Part shown: positions 11,674-22,929 of the stretch, piece by piece | Position numbering within the stretch: position 1 is the stretch's first letter | How the letters are laid out: the number at the start of each line of letters is the position of its first letter | Source: Micropterix aruncella | Taxonomy: Eukaryota; Arthropoda; Insecta; Lepidoptera; Micropterigidae | Assembly (NCBI GenBank): GCA_944548615.1 | Contig: OX155955.1 | Span: 17,921,151 to 17,985,150, forward strand | DNA: 64,000 bases | Direction of reading: 5' to 3' | The notes under the pieces: generated by a model | What the model was told of the DNA's origin: nothing | What the model saw: the letters and a program-made list of their open reading frames with translations, nothing else | The model's database searches: none | Program-made: the position numbers and the translations under genes

Positions 11674-11944
11674 GTTTGTTTGTTTGTTTCTTTCTTTATT
11701 ATGAAATTTCACACTGGGCGGGTTTATCATCATACGACAATCTCTTACAACAAACCTTACTAAGAAGTGTTTGTGCGTTTGTGACATTTAACTTGTGTGT
11801 AATTGTGTGGCTTGTTATTACATTCGATCGACATAATTGAAATGCGATTCTGTTAATTTTATCCCAATGGTAACCCAGCCGGGAATCGAACCCGGAACCT
11901 TACAATGTAAGATCAGGCGACCTAACCACTGTGGCCCCGTGCCG
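11674..11944 (-). repeat. tRNA-derived SINE
   Basis: The minus strand begins with a tRNA-like head. GGCCACAGTGG resembles RNA polymerase III box A, and GGTTCGATTCC (plus-strand 11882-11892) is a box B. About 190 bp of unrelated body follows, ending in a GAAAGAAACAAACAAAC-type tail at 11674. The head does not fold into a full cloverleaf with a proper acceptor stem, so it is a SINE and not a working tRNA gene. A 6 bp TGTGGA occurs on both sides and may be a decayed target duplication. Confidence 0.75.
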
Positions 11945-12039
11945 TATATGTGTGGATCAAAACAGTAAAATCCTGTTCTAGTCCATGTTTAATGGACTGG
12001 TCGTTTGCCCATTTTCCCCTAAAATTTTTTAAAAATATT

Positions 12040-12425
12040 GAGCTATACTTTGGATCGGTTTCAAGATCGTTTTTATATTCAATTTGTTTAGCATCTTAAT
12101 TATTATCGCCTCAGATGGTCTGTCGCGTCTGAGGAGAATGGTAATAATGTTCTTGATCTTCTCGGTTTCCGAGTCTCGTACAAATTATATCGTGCTCGTG
12201 TGTGGGGATATTTTACGTATCATTTGATATGTTCTCTCTCCTGCGGAAAATATAATACTTTGCGTCGCATTGATCGCATACTCTTTTCAATGAAGGTAGA
12301 TGGTAATACACCCAAATATCTATCCTTGTGTGTGGACTTCCCATATACCATGTGCCAGAGAGTATTATAACTTCTCGTCAAAAGTCATGGTTAAGACTCC
12401 TCTACACCTTGACTCCACCTGTTTT
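12040..12425 (-). pseudogene. Penelope-like retroelement fragment, copy 2
   Basis: The reverse complement aligns with 9122-9480. It shares CAGGTGGAGTCAA, GCGATC.ATGCGACGC, CGCAGGAGA and later ATGCTAAACAAATT.ATATAAAAACGA. It covers only the linker between RT and GIY-YIG and is full of stops. The two copies are about 2.2 kb apart in opposite orientation. Confidence 0.6.
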
Positions 12426-12499
12426 TTTTATGACTGTCTTATCAAAACTTATTATTGACATTGCAAATCATCTGTATATGTCACTATATTTTTATAAAA

Positions 12500-12708
12500 T
12501 TATGTTAATTTAAATGTCTGCCTTAGAACAGGCTATAGCCTAGTTAGGCGACATTGAAATGGAATATCTGGCAACAGTTTCTGGCATATCAGGTTTCAGT
12601 TTTTTGCTACTGGTTATTTTGTCTATTACATTGTACCTACATGTCCATGAACTGTAAATGTTTTTAAATTACGTAATTAAATAAATAAATAAAATAAAAA
12701 TCCCTTAA
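12500..12708 (+). repeat. LINE 3' untranslated end with TAAA tail
   Basis: It has TGTCTGCCTTAGAACAGGC and CTAGTTAGGCGAC, the complement of which occurs at 37505-37560 in a LINE 3' end. It closes with AATTAAATAAATAAATAAAA. Coding sequence is missing. Confidence 0.55.
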
Positions 12709-13802
12709 CCACTTTTATAAAAATGAATAGATATAAAAAAATATAAGTAAGTATAATGGTAAAAAAATACCATATCATTTATTTAATAAAAAACAGTTTT
12801 TAATGAATAACAATATAAAAAATTGCAATGCAATAATAAAAAAAAATATATCATTGAGGGATAATATTTTGGAGTACTTTAATTTTGCGTATTTATTTAT
12901 GCTCTAAGAATAACAGTTAGTTAACACTGTTTTTAATCAAAATAAAATAAAATTAAAGACCTATCGCCGGTGGAAAATAGATCTATCGCCGGTGGAAAAT
13001 ATTTAGCATCATATGGGTCACGTGATCGATTTATAAAAGGACCTACGATTTATAAGATCATGCGATATCGAAATCAAAAAATTATATAAAAACATCCGTG
13101 TGACCGAAGCCTAATAGGTGCAGGCCCAGGCGAATTTTGGCCAGTGTCTTTTTTACTGCTCCCAGCTGCTGTGGAATTTTTTACGGTGTCATCGACACGA
13201 TGACGGTTTCACTCCATGCCGTGCTTTTCTTTCGCTTCGTCGGTTTTTTCTTTGTCTGAAAGGTAATAGAGACATCGCGGCTTCGGCTCCGCTTGATTAT
13301 TGTTTCTGGCTAGAGACCAGAGTTTTCGGTATTGATTTTTAGAGAATTGATGAGTTGATGATTTTCAAAGAATAACGTAGAAATTCTAAACTACGCGTAC
13401 TAAATTCAACGCTGAGGGGGAGGAGAGGAGTACTCTAATGGGAAAGGCATTTACCCCAGGGTATTGCTACGAGTATTATTTTGAGAGGATTGTCTTAAAA
13501 TAATAATTAAGACGAATAGTTTCTGTGACATCAGTTTAGACCCAGGACTGGTAACACATATTTTTGATATATTTTGCAGGGCTTGTTTTGGAAAACAAAG
13601 AGTAAGAGGAAATGCAAAATATTACACATTGAAAAAATCTGAAATACAGATTTTGGAGGATAGGAAACTGTCATTTATATGTTTTCTTAAAGTGTTTGCA
13701 CCGTTAAGCAGACAAGGTCATAAGGCACTCAGCGCGATATCACCGTTGTAGATGGCAAGCTTAAGTCAAGCTGAAAACACCTACCTAACAGCTTGTTGCT
13801 AG
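12709..13802. other. AT-rich stretch with a small tandem duplication
   Basis: At 12961-13001 CTATCGCCGGTGGAAAAT is present twice with a 22 bp period. No gene is supported. The open frame 13118-13342 has no recognisable domain. Confidence 0.5.
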
Positions 13803-14178
13803 GCCTAGCTCGTGGATCAGCTCATCCGGTAGCCTCCTTGAAGAGACGAATTATCTCGGAAGGGTTCAATGAACTCGGGATACACCACCGATTATTCTGC
13901 ATATCGGTGGTGTATCTGCAGTGCTCTGAAGAAATTCCATCGGGACGTCCCTGGGCGGACAGCACTGTCAGCACTTGCAACGGAATCGTTTAGCTCGTTG
14001 ATCAACTCATTCGTTAGCCTCGTTGAAGAGACGAATTACCCCAGAAGGGTTCAGTGAACTCGGCATATACTTTTGTCCTGCATGCCGGTAGTGTATCTAT
14101 CTGCAGTGCGCTTAAGAAATTCCCTCGGGTCGGGTCCTGGGCGGACAACACTGGCAGTAATTCCAACGGTATATTTTC
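13803..14178 (+). repeat. Tandem duplication of a unit of about 187 bp
   Basis: Unit 1 (about 13804-13990) and unit 2 (about 13991-14178) share TAGCTCGT.GATCA, TTGAAGAGACGAATTA, AGAAATTCC and CCTGGGCGGACA..ACTG in the same order. Copies look roughly 80 percent identical by eye. No conserved frame spans both. Confidence 0.7.
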
Positions 14179-14599
14179 CTAAGAAAGCGGGGTAGATGTT
14201 GACCTGATATCGACTATCAATATAAATGACCCGATGGCCACCTTTGTGATTACCGCGGGCAAAGGGCGCCACGGGTTTACGAAGAAATCACCTACAGGAT
14301 CAGGTAGATGCACGCGTAAGCGACGTCCAACCGCAACCTTTCTAGTGGATAGATTAATATATACGAAAATTGTAGACAGTGGGCGTCGGAGCCCCATTGG
14401 CTTGCCAGTGCCCTCGCTGTTTGATAAAGGTCTCTGTCGAGTTGTGGCGAAATCGGATCGGTAGATAGCCTTCGTCTCCCAAATTCTTTGCGATTCATCT
14501 CAGTGTGACAAGACCACAAAATCATTATAACATCCTGGGATTATGGGTTGCTGCAGCAATGGACATATTTCAATTATAGAAATAAAGGCGACAGCGGGG
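14179..14599. other. GC-richer non-coding stretch
   Basis: Directly follows the tandem duplication. It contains overlapping short open frames on both strands (14179-14525), none of a recognisable family. It may be part of the same unidentified repeat, because GGGTAGATGTTGACCTG resembles a motif in family A copy A7. Confidence 0.35.
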
Positions 14600-14830
14600 T
14601 CTCGATACTTAAAATATTTATTTTATTTATTTTATTTTATTCATTTATTTATTTCCATAATTCAAGTTACAATTTACAAAAATAAAATCCTTATCCTCCC
14701 ACAAAAACATTTTATAATAAGTGTACATATTATACCTAGCTTAGAAAGGAAATTCATCTTTCGACATATCGGTTTACCACCTCACTAGGTATGAACCTGT
14801 GTTGAGGTGGTACTAACATCAGTAACTTAT
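14600..14830 (-). repeat. LINE-like 3' end (TAAA tail on the minus strand)
   Basis: A TTTA-rich run at 14612-14660 is, on the minus strand, the tail of a retroposon whose body continues up to about 14830. The body includes an imperfect hairpin ACCACCTCA...TGAGGTGGT. No coding remnant is recognised. Confidence 0.4.
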
Positions 14831-15686
14831 TTTGAGACGAGAGGGAAAGTCTTATCTAATACGTGAATACAATTTAAAAATTAAAGCTAAAATTCAAAAA
14901 TATCAATAAAATTAAACAAACTAAATTATAATGTATGACAATCTAATAAGTTATATAAAATAATAATACATTTTCATATATTAGATACAAATACATATAA
15001 ATATGATATATACCATATATAAATATTAAAATAATAAAAATGTGATCACATTTAATTCTCGTCTTAGTTATTTTAGAAAGCATATCTTAATTGTTGAAAA
15101 AGCTCTAAAGCCATGTCATACTTACATTTTACTGATTATAATAGATAATTTTCTCTCGTTTTTTTTTTTCAAAAGCCGCGACCGGAAATGAGTGAATATT
15201 TTTCCTATTTGATCGATTACACCCGATGGTCCGATGAACACCGATGTGAGAGAGTGTGCGGTAAACAGCTTCACCGTTCATTGAAATAGGCGTGTGTGGG
15301 TGGGCGGTGCTGCCAATATTTCCTCTCTCTTTTATAAGCGTATGATTGACGCGCTATTTATTTTTCTTAGTAATGGACGGCGGCACAGAGCGACCTGGAA
15401 AGATCATAAGTTACCTCGCGTTCTATCTTCGCGTGCGACGAGACCGTCTATTTATTTTGGAATAGTCGATGCGTAAACTGTTGCACCTTTTAAGGTGGCA
15501 GGAGTTGATTGAACCGCTAACACCTGGACACCCGCTTTCGACATGAAACGTGTTTAAAATCAGAATAAAAAAATACGTGTGGCACTCGGGGACTGCCGCG
15601 GTAAAGCTATTGCATAGCATTTTAAACAACTTATGCAATTACTTATAATTATTTATTTATTTTATTTTTTCTGATATCAGATAACT
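14831..15686. other. AT-rich non-coding stretch
   Basis: Nothing supportable. A somewhat GC-richer patch at 15170-15600 has only short open frames. Confidence 0.5.
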
Positions 15687-15766
15687 GCGCTCTATCGGAA
15701 AACGTTGAAATTATTCCGAATCATCTGCGGCTTCGGAATAATTTCAAACGTCTTCCGATAGAGCGC
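15687..15766. repeat. 80 nt near-perfect hairpin
   Basis: Arms 15687-15720 and 15732-15766 pair over about 34 bp with one mismatch and one bulged base, around an 11 nt loop. The arm ends are GCGCTCTATCGGAA and TTCCGATAGAGCGC. It could be a small fold-back element or a microRNA-like precursor; nothing here decides between them. Confidence 0.75.
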
Positions 15767-16299
15767 CGCGCACGAATTTTATATTCGATAAAGCAAAAAA
15801 ACGAATTATTCAAAAAAAATCGTAGATGAAAAGATAGATAATTAAATTATCTTTAAAATGGTGCAGTTTTCATAATACGCCAGATAGTATTTGCGTAGTA
15901 GTCGTTTTTGTGTTCGGTTAGACCTAATTTCACAAATTAATTACACTATGCAATATAAACAAAATCTAAAATATTCAAAGCTAAGAATATTAGGAAAATG
16001 TTCTTGTTTAACATATATTTTTTTCGAATCGTAAGCAGTACTCGTTTAGACGTAATTATCACTTTAAAATCATTAATATTCGTTAAGAAATTTCTTCATT
16101 CGGTCGCCGCGCTGGCCCTAGGCCCGCGATAAAAGCTATGCAATAGCTTAAAAACGGGTACTAGTATAGACATTTGGGAGTAAACGAAAAGGTATACATC
16201 GCCTTAATAACTCCCACACTATTATCGTAAGAAAGTTAACGTCTCTTAGAATATAGAGTTAACTCGCCAATATAAATATGAGTTTGTGTAGCAGTGAGA

Positions 16300-16313
16300 G
16301 GGGGGGGGGGGGG
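16300..16313 (+). repeat. Poly-G run (14 G)
   Basis: Uninterrupted G homopolymer following GCAGTGAGA. Confidence 0.9.
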
Positions 16314-16415
16314 CAACGATAATTGATTAAAACCGGCGCTCTCGGTTCTTTCCCTTCAGTGTAACTCATGACCCAGATACGATAGGGCAATTATTTGAGT
16401 CTCTGTTTATATAAT

Positions 16416-16725
16416 TTGTCAAGACTAATCGATTTCCAGTTATAATAATTATACTTTGGACATTTTTTTTTACAAAAATAGTTAAAATAAGCGCGGAAAA
16501 TACTTAAATCTAAAAATGTCAGCAGCAGCCGGCGCTAGATCCAGGTAAAAATACAGATAAGGGTGTATGTGTATAGTTTGTCAAGATGGATATATTTAAG
16601 TTATAATAATTGTACTTTCGACAATATTTCTTAGAATAATAGTTAAAATAAGCGCGGAAAATTAGTGAAAAATCAAAATGTCAGCAGCAGTCCTGGAAAG
16701 CACCAGGTAGAAATACAGATTTCGC
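16416..16725 (+). repeat. Tandem duplication carrying two micro-exon-like ATG segments
   Basis: Two units of about 160 bp share TTGTCAAGA, TTATAATAATT.TACTTT, AGTTAAAATAAGCGCGGAAAA and ATGTCAGCAGCAG. In each unit an ATG (16516 and 16678) opens a short frame that reaches an AG/GTA donor-like site exactly 29 nt from the ATG (16544/16545 and 16706/16707). The encoded starts are MSAAAGARS and MSAAVLEST. Equal length and phase after divergence hint at a duplicated first coding exon, but no downstream exon was found. Confidence 0.6.
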
Positions 16726-17170
16726 ATTTCGATTGAAAGAGAAGTATCTGGGCCACACACTGGTACACCGATATCTGGCGTCGAGTGAGCGAGACGGTTT
16801 CGGAAGCGTCGCAAATTTTAGGCAGCGAGTGTGGTAAAAGGCGGCGTGCGTGCCTCTACAGTCGCTTACCCGGAGCTGATGGATATAGCGAGCGGACAAC
16901 ACCGATACATCCGCTGAAGATGTCTCTAAGGTTACGGATATATAATTCAGACGAATCGATGCAATGCAGCACCATTGGCGTGAAGCAGACAAAAGGTTCG
17001 AGGCCGTGTCTTGTAGTTTGCTAATTTTAGTACTGGTTGTAGAAAAATAGTGTATGGCGTGCGTGCTAAGAGTGATTTGGGCGACTCTCTGCCGTAGACG
17101 TTTCTTAACAGAAGCTGTAAGAAATATTTATTTTTGTAACTTTGATAATAAAAAATACGTTGGTTTGGCA
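16726..17170. other. Unassigned GC-richer stretch ending in AT-rich sequence
   Basis: It holds overlapping open frames on both strands (16681-16992 minus, 16785-17024 plus) with no recognised domain. AATAAA occurs near 17146. It may belong to the repeat or transcript starting at 16416; this is speculative. Confidence 0.35.
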
Positions 17171-18989
17171 AAGCAGAGTTTATTGTGGAATATTAAATAA
17201 TACATTTATTAAATATCCACTTTTTTTAAATGCTGAAAGCATAATTTTGAAGTTAAATTTTCAGTTGATTGATGACGTCACTTACACTGTAATTCTATCA
17301 TAAATAATTAATGCTAAAATAAAATAGTGAATTTTATCATATAATATTATTTTCATTAAGATAAATGCTGTAGATGCATAAAACATTGTTTCAAAGTTTT
17401 AGAAAATCCAATTGACGCAATAACGAAATTGCCGCGCTCTCTGAATATTTTTTATTATCTGTTAATATTCTTATGGTGGTTCAATAACTCCAAACTGCGT
17501 CATCGGCCTTACCCAGCTACCGTCGCTAGGTAGACTAGTGTGCAACTGCCATTATTCCTCACATCACCCATAGAACTAAGGCATATAAATCCCTCAAAAG
17601 AGGCAAGATAAATTAAGGTTCGGTTTGCACCTGACGTCACTAAGATACATCATCACGAATTTAAACATCCGGGCTTGTATCTCTTATTTCGGTAATGGCC
17701 CTCGATTTTTCAAACGTTTTCCCTCCAATTATACTCGTGCGAGCCGCGCGGACCCGCTGACAGACTTTATGACAAATGTCGTGTCACAATTAAAGTGGTG
17801 AATTTATACGCGTCTCCGCGCCACGGCAATTACAAGAAAAACGACTTAGAATGTTTTGATCTTTTCCCTCGGCCGCCAGTGTCTTGTAGTGTTACATCAG
17901 CCAGACTTTAGAGAAGCGACTTTTAAATAATGCTACACGGTCGCCGGAGGACCTTTGAACACTCTATTCATTTAAAACGTTCGCTTGTCTAATATATTGG
18001 ACATTCCCCTTTTTCAGGTGCTATTTCCTGCTAGAAGTCAGCGAGTAGAATGCGACCGAACTTCAGTTTCGTTTTCGGTTTTCAACGATATTTGGTAAAC
18101 AAAACAAATTTCGCCCCAAAAAAGTGACTTTTCAGCAACCGTAAACAAATGGCGACGAGAATAAACTTACATTTCAGCCTGACTCCTAAAATTAAAAAAA
18201 ACACCATTATTCAGACAAAACTTATATATAATTATATAACTTATATCAACATATTCTGTGGTTATAAAATTATTAAGCTGTTTTCTACAATGTTTCTTTA
18301 TATATTTTTTTAATATTATACAATTTTATACAGGTTTACCCTATTTTGATAACATTATACAGTCTTTATTATAAACTTCTCTGCCAGAAATTAAGATTGA
18401 AGTTTCGTCTTTCATTTAATTGAGCATATGGAGGTTTTTTTTATTTTTATTGCGATTTAATGGCTTGTTGATAACAAACTCAGCCTAATTGTATCATATT
18501 TTAAATGTTGGTAGCATTCGAAATTTGAATTATTTCGTTGTCACCTTCATTTATGAAACGGCTTTGCTGAAGTGATCAATGCGTTTATTTTTTTATTTTT
18601 CCGCTTTAATTTGTCTCAATTGGAGGCATTTTGTGTTGCAAAAGGATTAGCTTGATTTTTGAGATATATGGATGAATAGTGATCGTTCGCCGACGGTAAA
18701 GGGACCCATAAAGACTATGTATATATATGTATACATATATAATATGTATTTATTTATTTATATTTTAAGTAAAATAGGTAAGGTTGCCTCTGCCTGTATC
18801 ATCTTCTATTAATTTATTTTACAAATTATTGTCTCCCTATATCATGATATTATGATATTATAATTTTTTTAAATATTCCTTCTCCCCATGCTTTTGAGCC
18901 ATTTAACAATCTTCAACTTCATGTTTGTATTCTTCTAAATATTAAAAAAAAGTAGATATCAAGGGCTTTCGTCTCAGTTTCATATACTC
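17171..18989. other. Non-coding stretch, possibly with conserved regulatory DNA
   Basis: No gene. The patch 17640-17960 is GC-richer and CpG-rich, without long frames, and is bounded by AT-rich DNA. It also lacks any repeat family seen elsewhere in the window, so single-copy regulatory sequence is conceivable. A TATATG-type simple repeat lies near 18718-18745. Confidence 0.4.
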
Positions 18990-19310
18990 AGTTTGTGGTA
19001 CTATGTGTCTAGCTTGTATAGAGTTGTAATTATGCGGATAGCTTTTGTGTTTAGGCCAGCTTTATTTAGAGAGCCCAGAAGTTTTTAAAGACATACTTTA
19101 TCAAAGGCCTTATGCTAGTCTTCGAAGTAGGGGTTTCACCTCTGGGCAGCATTAATTCAGGACATGAAGAGCAATGACTGTGATATCTCAAGCCAAATTG
19201 GGTATTGCTTATGTTCTTTTCAAAATTACAATATGTTCTGTGGTGTATATATTTTAGGAATATTTCTAGCATGGCCTTTAAGATTCCAATAGGATTTTAA
19301 GTAGTCCTGT
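18990..19310 (-). pseudogene. LINE reverse-transcriptase fragment
   Basis: The minus-strand frame 19066-19272 reads MLEIFLKYIHHRTYC and NTQFGLR, fitting the LINE reverse-transcriptase block that ends in QFGFR. Further along the minus strand, after a stop, HKAFDKV corresponds to the DYEKAFDSV block. Then come LNKAGLNTKAIRIITTLY-like residues. Order and spacing fit one decayed LINE. Stops and frame changes show it is dead, and the YXDD catalytic block is not present. Confidence 0.65.
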
Positions 19311-20286
19311 GGAATTATGCACGTAAATTCATAAACTCATACTTTACAACAATAACATGACGTCATGTGTCAATTTAGTCTGATAATTTCTGGATGAGTT
19401 GCCGTCTATCATGCACTATATTGACTGAAATAAATCAATGCAAGTTTATCCTATCCTGTTCAGTGTCCAAGTCAGCTACGATTTGATGCGGTCTTTGTGT
19501 TTGTCACGCACGGATACCTGTCTGGGGTGTGTAGAGTCGAAGCGACAAGCGAAATATCGTCTGAATGCTCGATTTGGAGATCACTCCCACGCTCTACAAT
19601 TGATTAGAAAAAACGTAGATGAGACCCACTACTTCATACCATTAAAACATCTAGAAATCCATAGTTGTACACCGACGACTTCATAACATGATCGTGTTCG
19701 TTTTGATGAAAATATTTTTTCTTGTTATTCTGGTGTCTGCTCCGTTACCGAACATAACAGTATGTTTTTTTTATGGAAAATGTGGCGCTGCATATTTTAT
19801 TGCTGGTGAGTTGATTATGTCAGTCAGTCAATTTAGTAATATCAACATTTTCTAAAACGTTATCAGCGTAGCGAATGCTCACGACTTATTTTGGGATGGC
19901 CGAGGAGAGAAACTTATGGAGTTTGATTTAGATGCTTTAAGGAAGGCCTCAGCCCATCGAACGCCTTGCAAGTCCGGAATATTAGCTTGAGCCAACAGCT
20001 TCTATATAGTAAGAGTACTTGATCTTTTAAGTATTCCTGTTAAAGGTTATTTGCGTACACTCTAAAAGCGGAGCGCATTTTTTTAAAAATCCCTACTAAC
20101 AAGTCAACTTTATTTATACACAAGGCTGTTATGATGGAATTATAATTTTATATTATATTAGAATTTCAGTGTTTCAAAACGCTAATCGGTACAACATTTT
20201 GCATCTGAAAGTAGGTGTATTGATATATGGTTATATTGTCGTGGCAAATTTTTCGTACTTTAATTTTATCTTGCATTTATTGGTCA
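19311..20286. other. Non-coding stretch
   Basis: The open frame 19438-19686 (82 codons, TTG/ATG region) has no recognised family and could be the continuation of the LINE debris or chance. Otherwise AT-rich. Confidence 0.4.
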
Positions 20287-20385
20287 CTAGCGGAACCCGA
20301 CGAACTTCGTCTCGCCACGAATTTGTTCGTTTGGCAGCAGATGACGTTAACTTAGGTAATTTTCATTGACAGTTGTTTGACATTA

Positions 20386-20811
20386 TTACAAATTTAAAGA
20401 TTGTTTATTTTTTATCTTCCAAAAGAGCAGTTTCATCAATTGGCACTTGCGGATTCGTTGTGCTCGTTGTGTTCGAAATGGAAGAGAAAAGTGTGTAAAT
20501 AGTAAGATTTTGTTTGACTCTCCATTGATTTCTTCTCTTTTTTTTTCAGATTTGGGCATAAAATTGTCGCGAATAATATGTGTTGCACCAAATGAAGTCA
20601 TTTGGAAACAGTTATTGTAATATTGTATGTACGGCAGAAAATGCCTAGAATCTGGTGCATTTCCAGACACCAACGATCCTAATTTCTCTGGTGGTGGAAC
20701 GAATGGCGTTAATCTCATTTTACCTCCTGCGCAACACAAACCGAGTGGTTCGTGGCGGTACTTAAAGGCATTGCAATATTGGCACAAATGGTCCATTTTT
20801 CCAATTTCCAT
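20386..20811 (-). pseudogene. Helitron protein, Cys-rich N-terminal segment
   Basis: The 141-residue frame starts MEIGKMDHLCQYCNAF and continues CCAGGKMRLTPFVPPPEKL, then FLPYIQYYNNCFQMTSFGA. In Helitron RepHel proteins this order (Cys-x2-Cys, then CC..GK, then PPP..L, then the YN..F.MTS.GA start of the Helitron-like N region) precedes the HUH replication initiator domain. Here the similarity stops soon after the GA, and the remaining 70 residues are unrelated, so the HUH and Pif1-type helicase parts have been lost. It lies inside the Helitron at 20287-21414. Confidence 0.75.
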
Positions 20812-20815
20812 GTAT

Positions 20816-21010
20816 TCATAATCGCCAGATTATATAGAATGCCTCTCTGTACGTGTTTTGTCTCATATTCAATCGTCTTCGCACTGCAACATTACGGATC
20901 CGTGCCGCTTCATTCAATTCTTGGCGATGCTCATCGCTTTCAGTTGGTCGAACCTCTCTTTGTCGTCTTGCTCGAGCGGTCACCTTGCTGAGATTGGAGC
21001 GTCTGTGCAA
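20816..21010 (-). pseudogene. Helitron protein, basic N-terminus (upstream frame)
   Basis: The 64-residue frame reads MHRRSNLSKVTARARRQREV, then ESDEHRQELNEAARIRNVAV and REAFYI. It is rich in Arg and Glu, like the usual start of insect Helitron proteins. It ends five bases before the next Helitron frame (20386-20811) begins, in a different register, so a small deletion or frameshift separates them. Confidence 0.65.
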
Positions 21011-21414
21011 GAGTATAACTGTGAAAAATGACCTGCAAAAACATTCGCGAATTACACAAATTCAGTTAATTCAGTTGAGTTACCTTCAGAATCACGAAAA
21101 CGCTATGAAAAGTTCATAAAATTCAACTTACTGTCAACTGTCAGTTTTTGCACCGTGCCGCCATCTTGATTTTCGAATTTTCGTATTTTTATTCTTGTCA
21201 AACAACGCCATCTATGATCAAACTCGGTACTAAAATAATTTTTGGTTTTTCTCATTTTTCTCACTTTTCCGAGAGATTTTCCAATTTTTTTATATCCTAT
21301 AGCAACACCGAAATGATTACGAACAAAACAAAAAAAGAATCATCCAAATCGGGCCAGGCGCTCTTGAGTTATTAGGTAACATACATAAAACCCGACTCAT
21401 TTTTATTATATAGA

Positions 21415-22929
21415 TTAATGGATTGGCCTATCTTTGATTTCTTCTAATCACAGGTTATCTCATCAGATAGAACTTCATAGAACAATGTGACGGTTTTGGT
21501 AATTAGTAATTTGCAAACACCCTTATGGATCATAATGATCGATGGAGCTAGGGTAAGTTGGAGCGCGCATTAATTTTGTCACAAGGTCTTTTTTTTTCAG
21601 GAAAAATGCATGGAAATTATATTAAACCATAATAATTTTGCATAACTCCTAATGATGTAGCACCTGTTCCAACAAAGGCAACAAATTTTATATAATTGCA
21701 GTTTAATATGTAATTTTCGAAAACGATGTTATCTGAGTTTCGATGTGATATTTCCTCTGACCGCCTATTTAATCTACCTAAAAGAAAAGTGGTGAATAAA
21801 ATTTTGGATAGAATAGTAATACTGAATAAATTTCTCGATGTAGGTACTCGATGAAAGTTAACTGATAAGAAAGCCATACAATATTGGCATATTCTGATAT
21901 ACTTCTTACCAATGTAATATAGATTTGGGTCGAAAAGTTTTAGTGTCTGAATGAAAGTTGTCTAATTTTACACCTTAATCCTTCATAGTATCAAGTAAAG
22001 ATCCAAAGGTTATTTGTTTAGCCAATACGATTCCGATTCCGATTATTCCGGAAATGAATCGCTGATTACGATTTCGATCTCAATGATTGTCACAGTTTTG
22101 TTATAAATCATCACCATGCATACAATTGTGCAAAAGGTAGATGTTGCACAGTAGATAATTTCCGTGTATTATTGACACCTGCATACGGATATGTGTGTTA
22201 GTATGTATATGTGTGGCTGTGTTATTAACCTACTTATTACAACATTTTTAAATATAACCTACATTTATTCAATTGTTTTAGGTTCTTGCTTAAAAATGTA
22301 GTTATAACTCGGAGTTTTTCATTCAAAAACATGTCATTTGTAAGTTGTTATGTGTCACATTGGATAAGTCCAACTATTGAAAATAGTCTTTTAGATACTA
22401 CTGAACCTTATTAGAAGGACAAATATTTTAGTGCAATATTCTTGAGATTCAGATAATGGCTATTATTGCGTAGGTCAGAGCTTCGCGGATAATTAGGCTC
22501 GCGTAAATAAGGCTCTACTTCAACTTAAGCGATGTCGCTGCAGCAACGACTCCTGATTCTCCACTGCTTGAATCAATTTTTTGCAACCAATATGCCATCG
22601 CCTAGTAGCTTGGAGGAAACTTGGGAAATTCGTATATTGTATATCGTATATCACCATGATTGAGATTTTGTTTTTTTTAACAAATATTAGTATTATCTTA
22701 AATAGTTTCTTCTGTTTGTTTTGCTTGTAATCGCTAAATAATGTGATCGAAATTGACGATTCTGATTAATCGGAAAACTTGAATATCTACGATTAATCGT
22801 ATTGTAATCGTCATCGGTTGCATCCCTAGTATTTACCCCACTAATAACAGTCTCGTTCATGCTACAGACAAATACTACATTGATAGATCTACTAAATGAC
22901 ATGGTGAAGCATTTCGAATCGAAGTGGAT
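21415..22929. other. AT-rich stretch with a possible hAT-type terminus
   Basis: Near 22740-22829 alternating GATTAATCG-type sequence ends in GGTTGCATCCCTAG. Its complement, CTAGGGATGCAACC, resembles the CAGGGATG ends of hAT transposons. A related AT motif occurs near 22027-22090. No left terminus or target duplication was located, so this is weak. No gene. Confidence 0.3.

Larger units (their letters stand above)
20287..21414 (-). mobile_element. Helitron, internally deleted, keeping the N-terminal part of its protein
   Basis: On the minus strand the element starts with TCTATATAATAAAA (5' TC at 21414-21413) and ends in a hairpin GACGAA-G-TTCGTC followed by CGGGTTCCGCTAG (CTAG at 20287-20290). 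These are the classic Helitron ends: 5' TC, 3' hairpin plus CTAG, and insertion between A and T (20286 is A and 21415 is T on the plus strand). No target duplication is expected for this class. Inside lie two frames of the Helitron protein N-terminus. The Rep and helicase domains are gone, so this is a non-autonomous deletion derivative. Confidence 0.85.

Noticed and set aside
11880..11945. A minus-strand tRNA gene
   Set aside because: Box A- and box B-like sequences are present, but there is no matching acceptor stem and a long unrelated body with a simple-repeat tail follows, so it is a tRNA-derived SINE.
22690..22829. A hAT transposon
   Set aside because: Only one possible terminus (CTAGGGATG) was seen, with no opposite end, target duplication or transposase.
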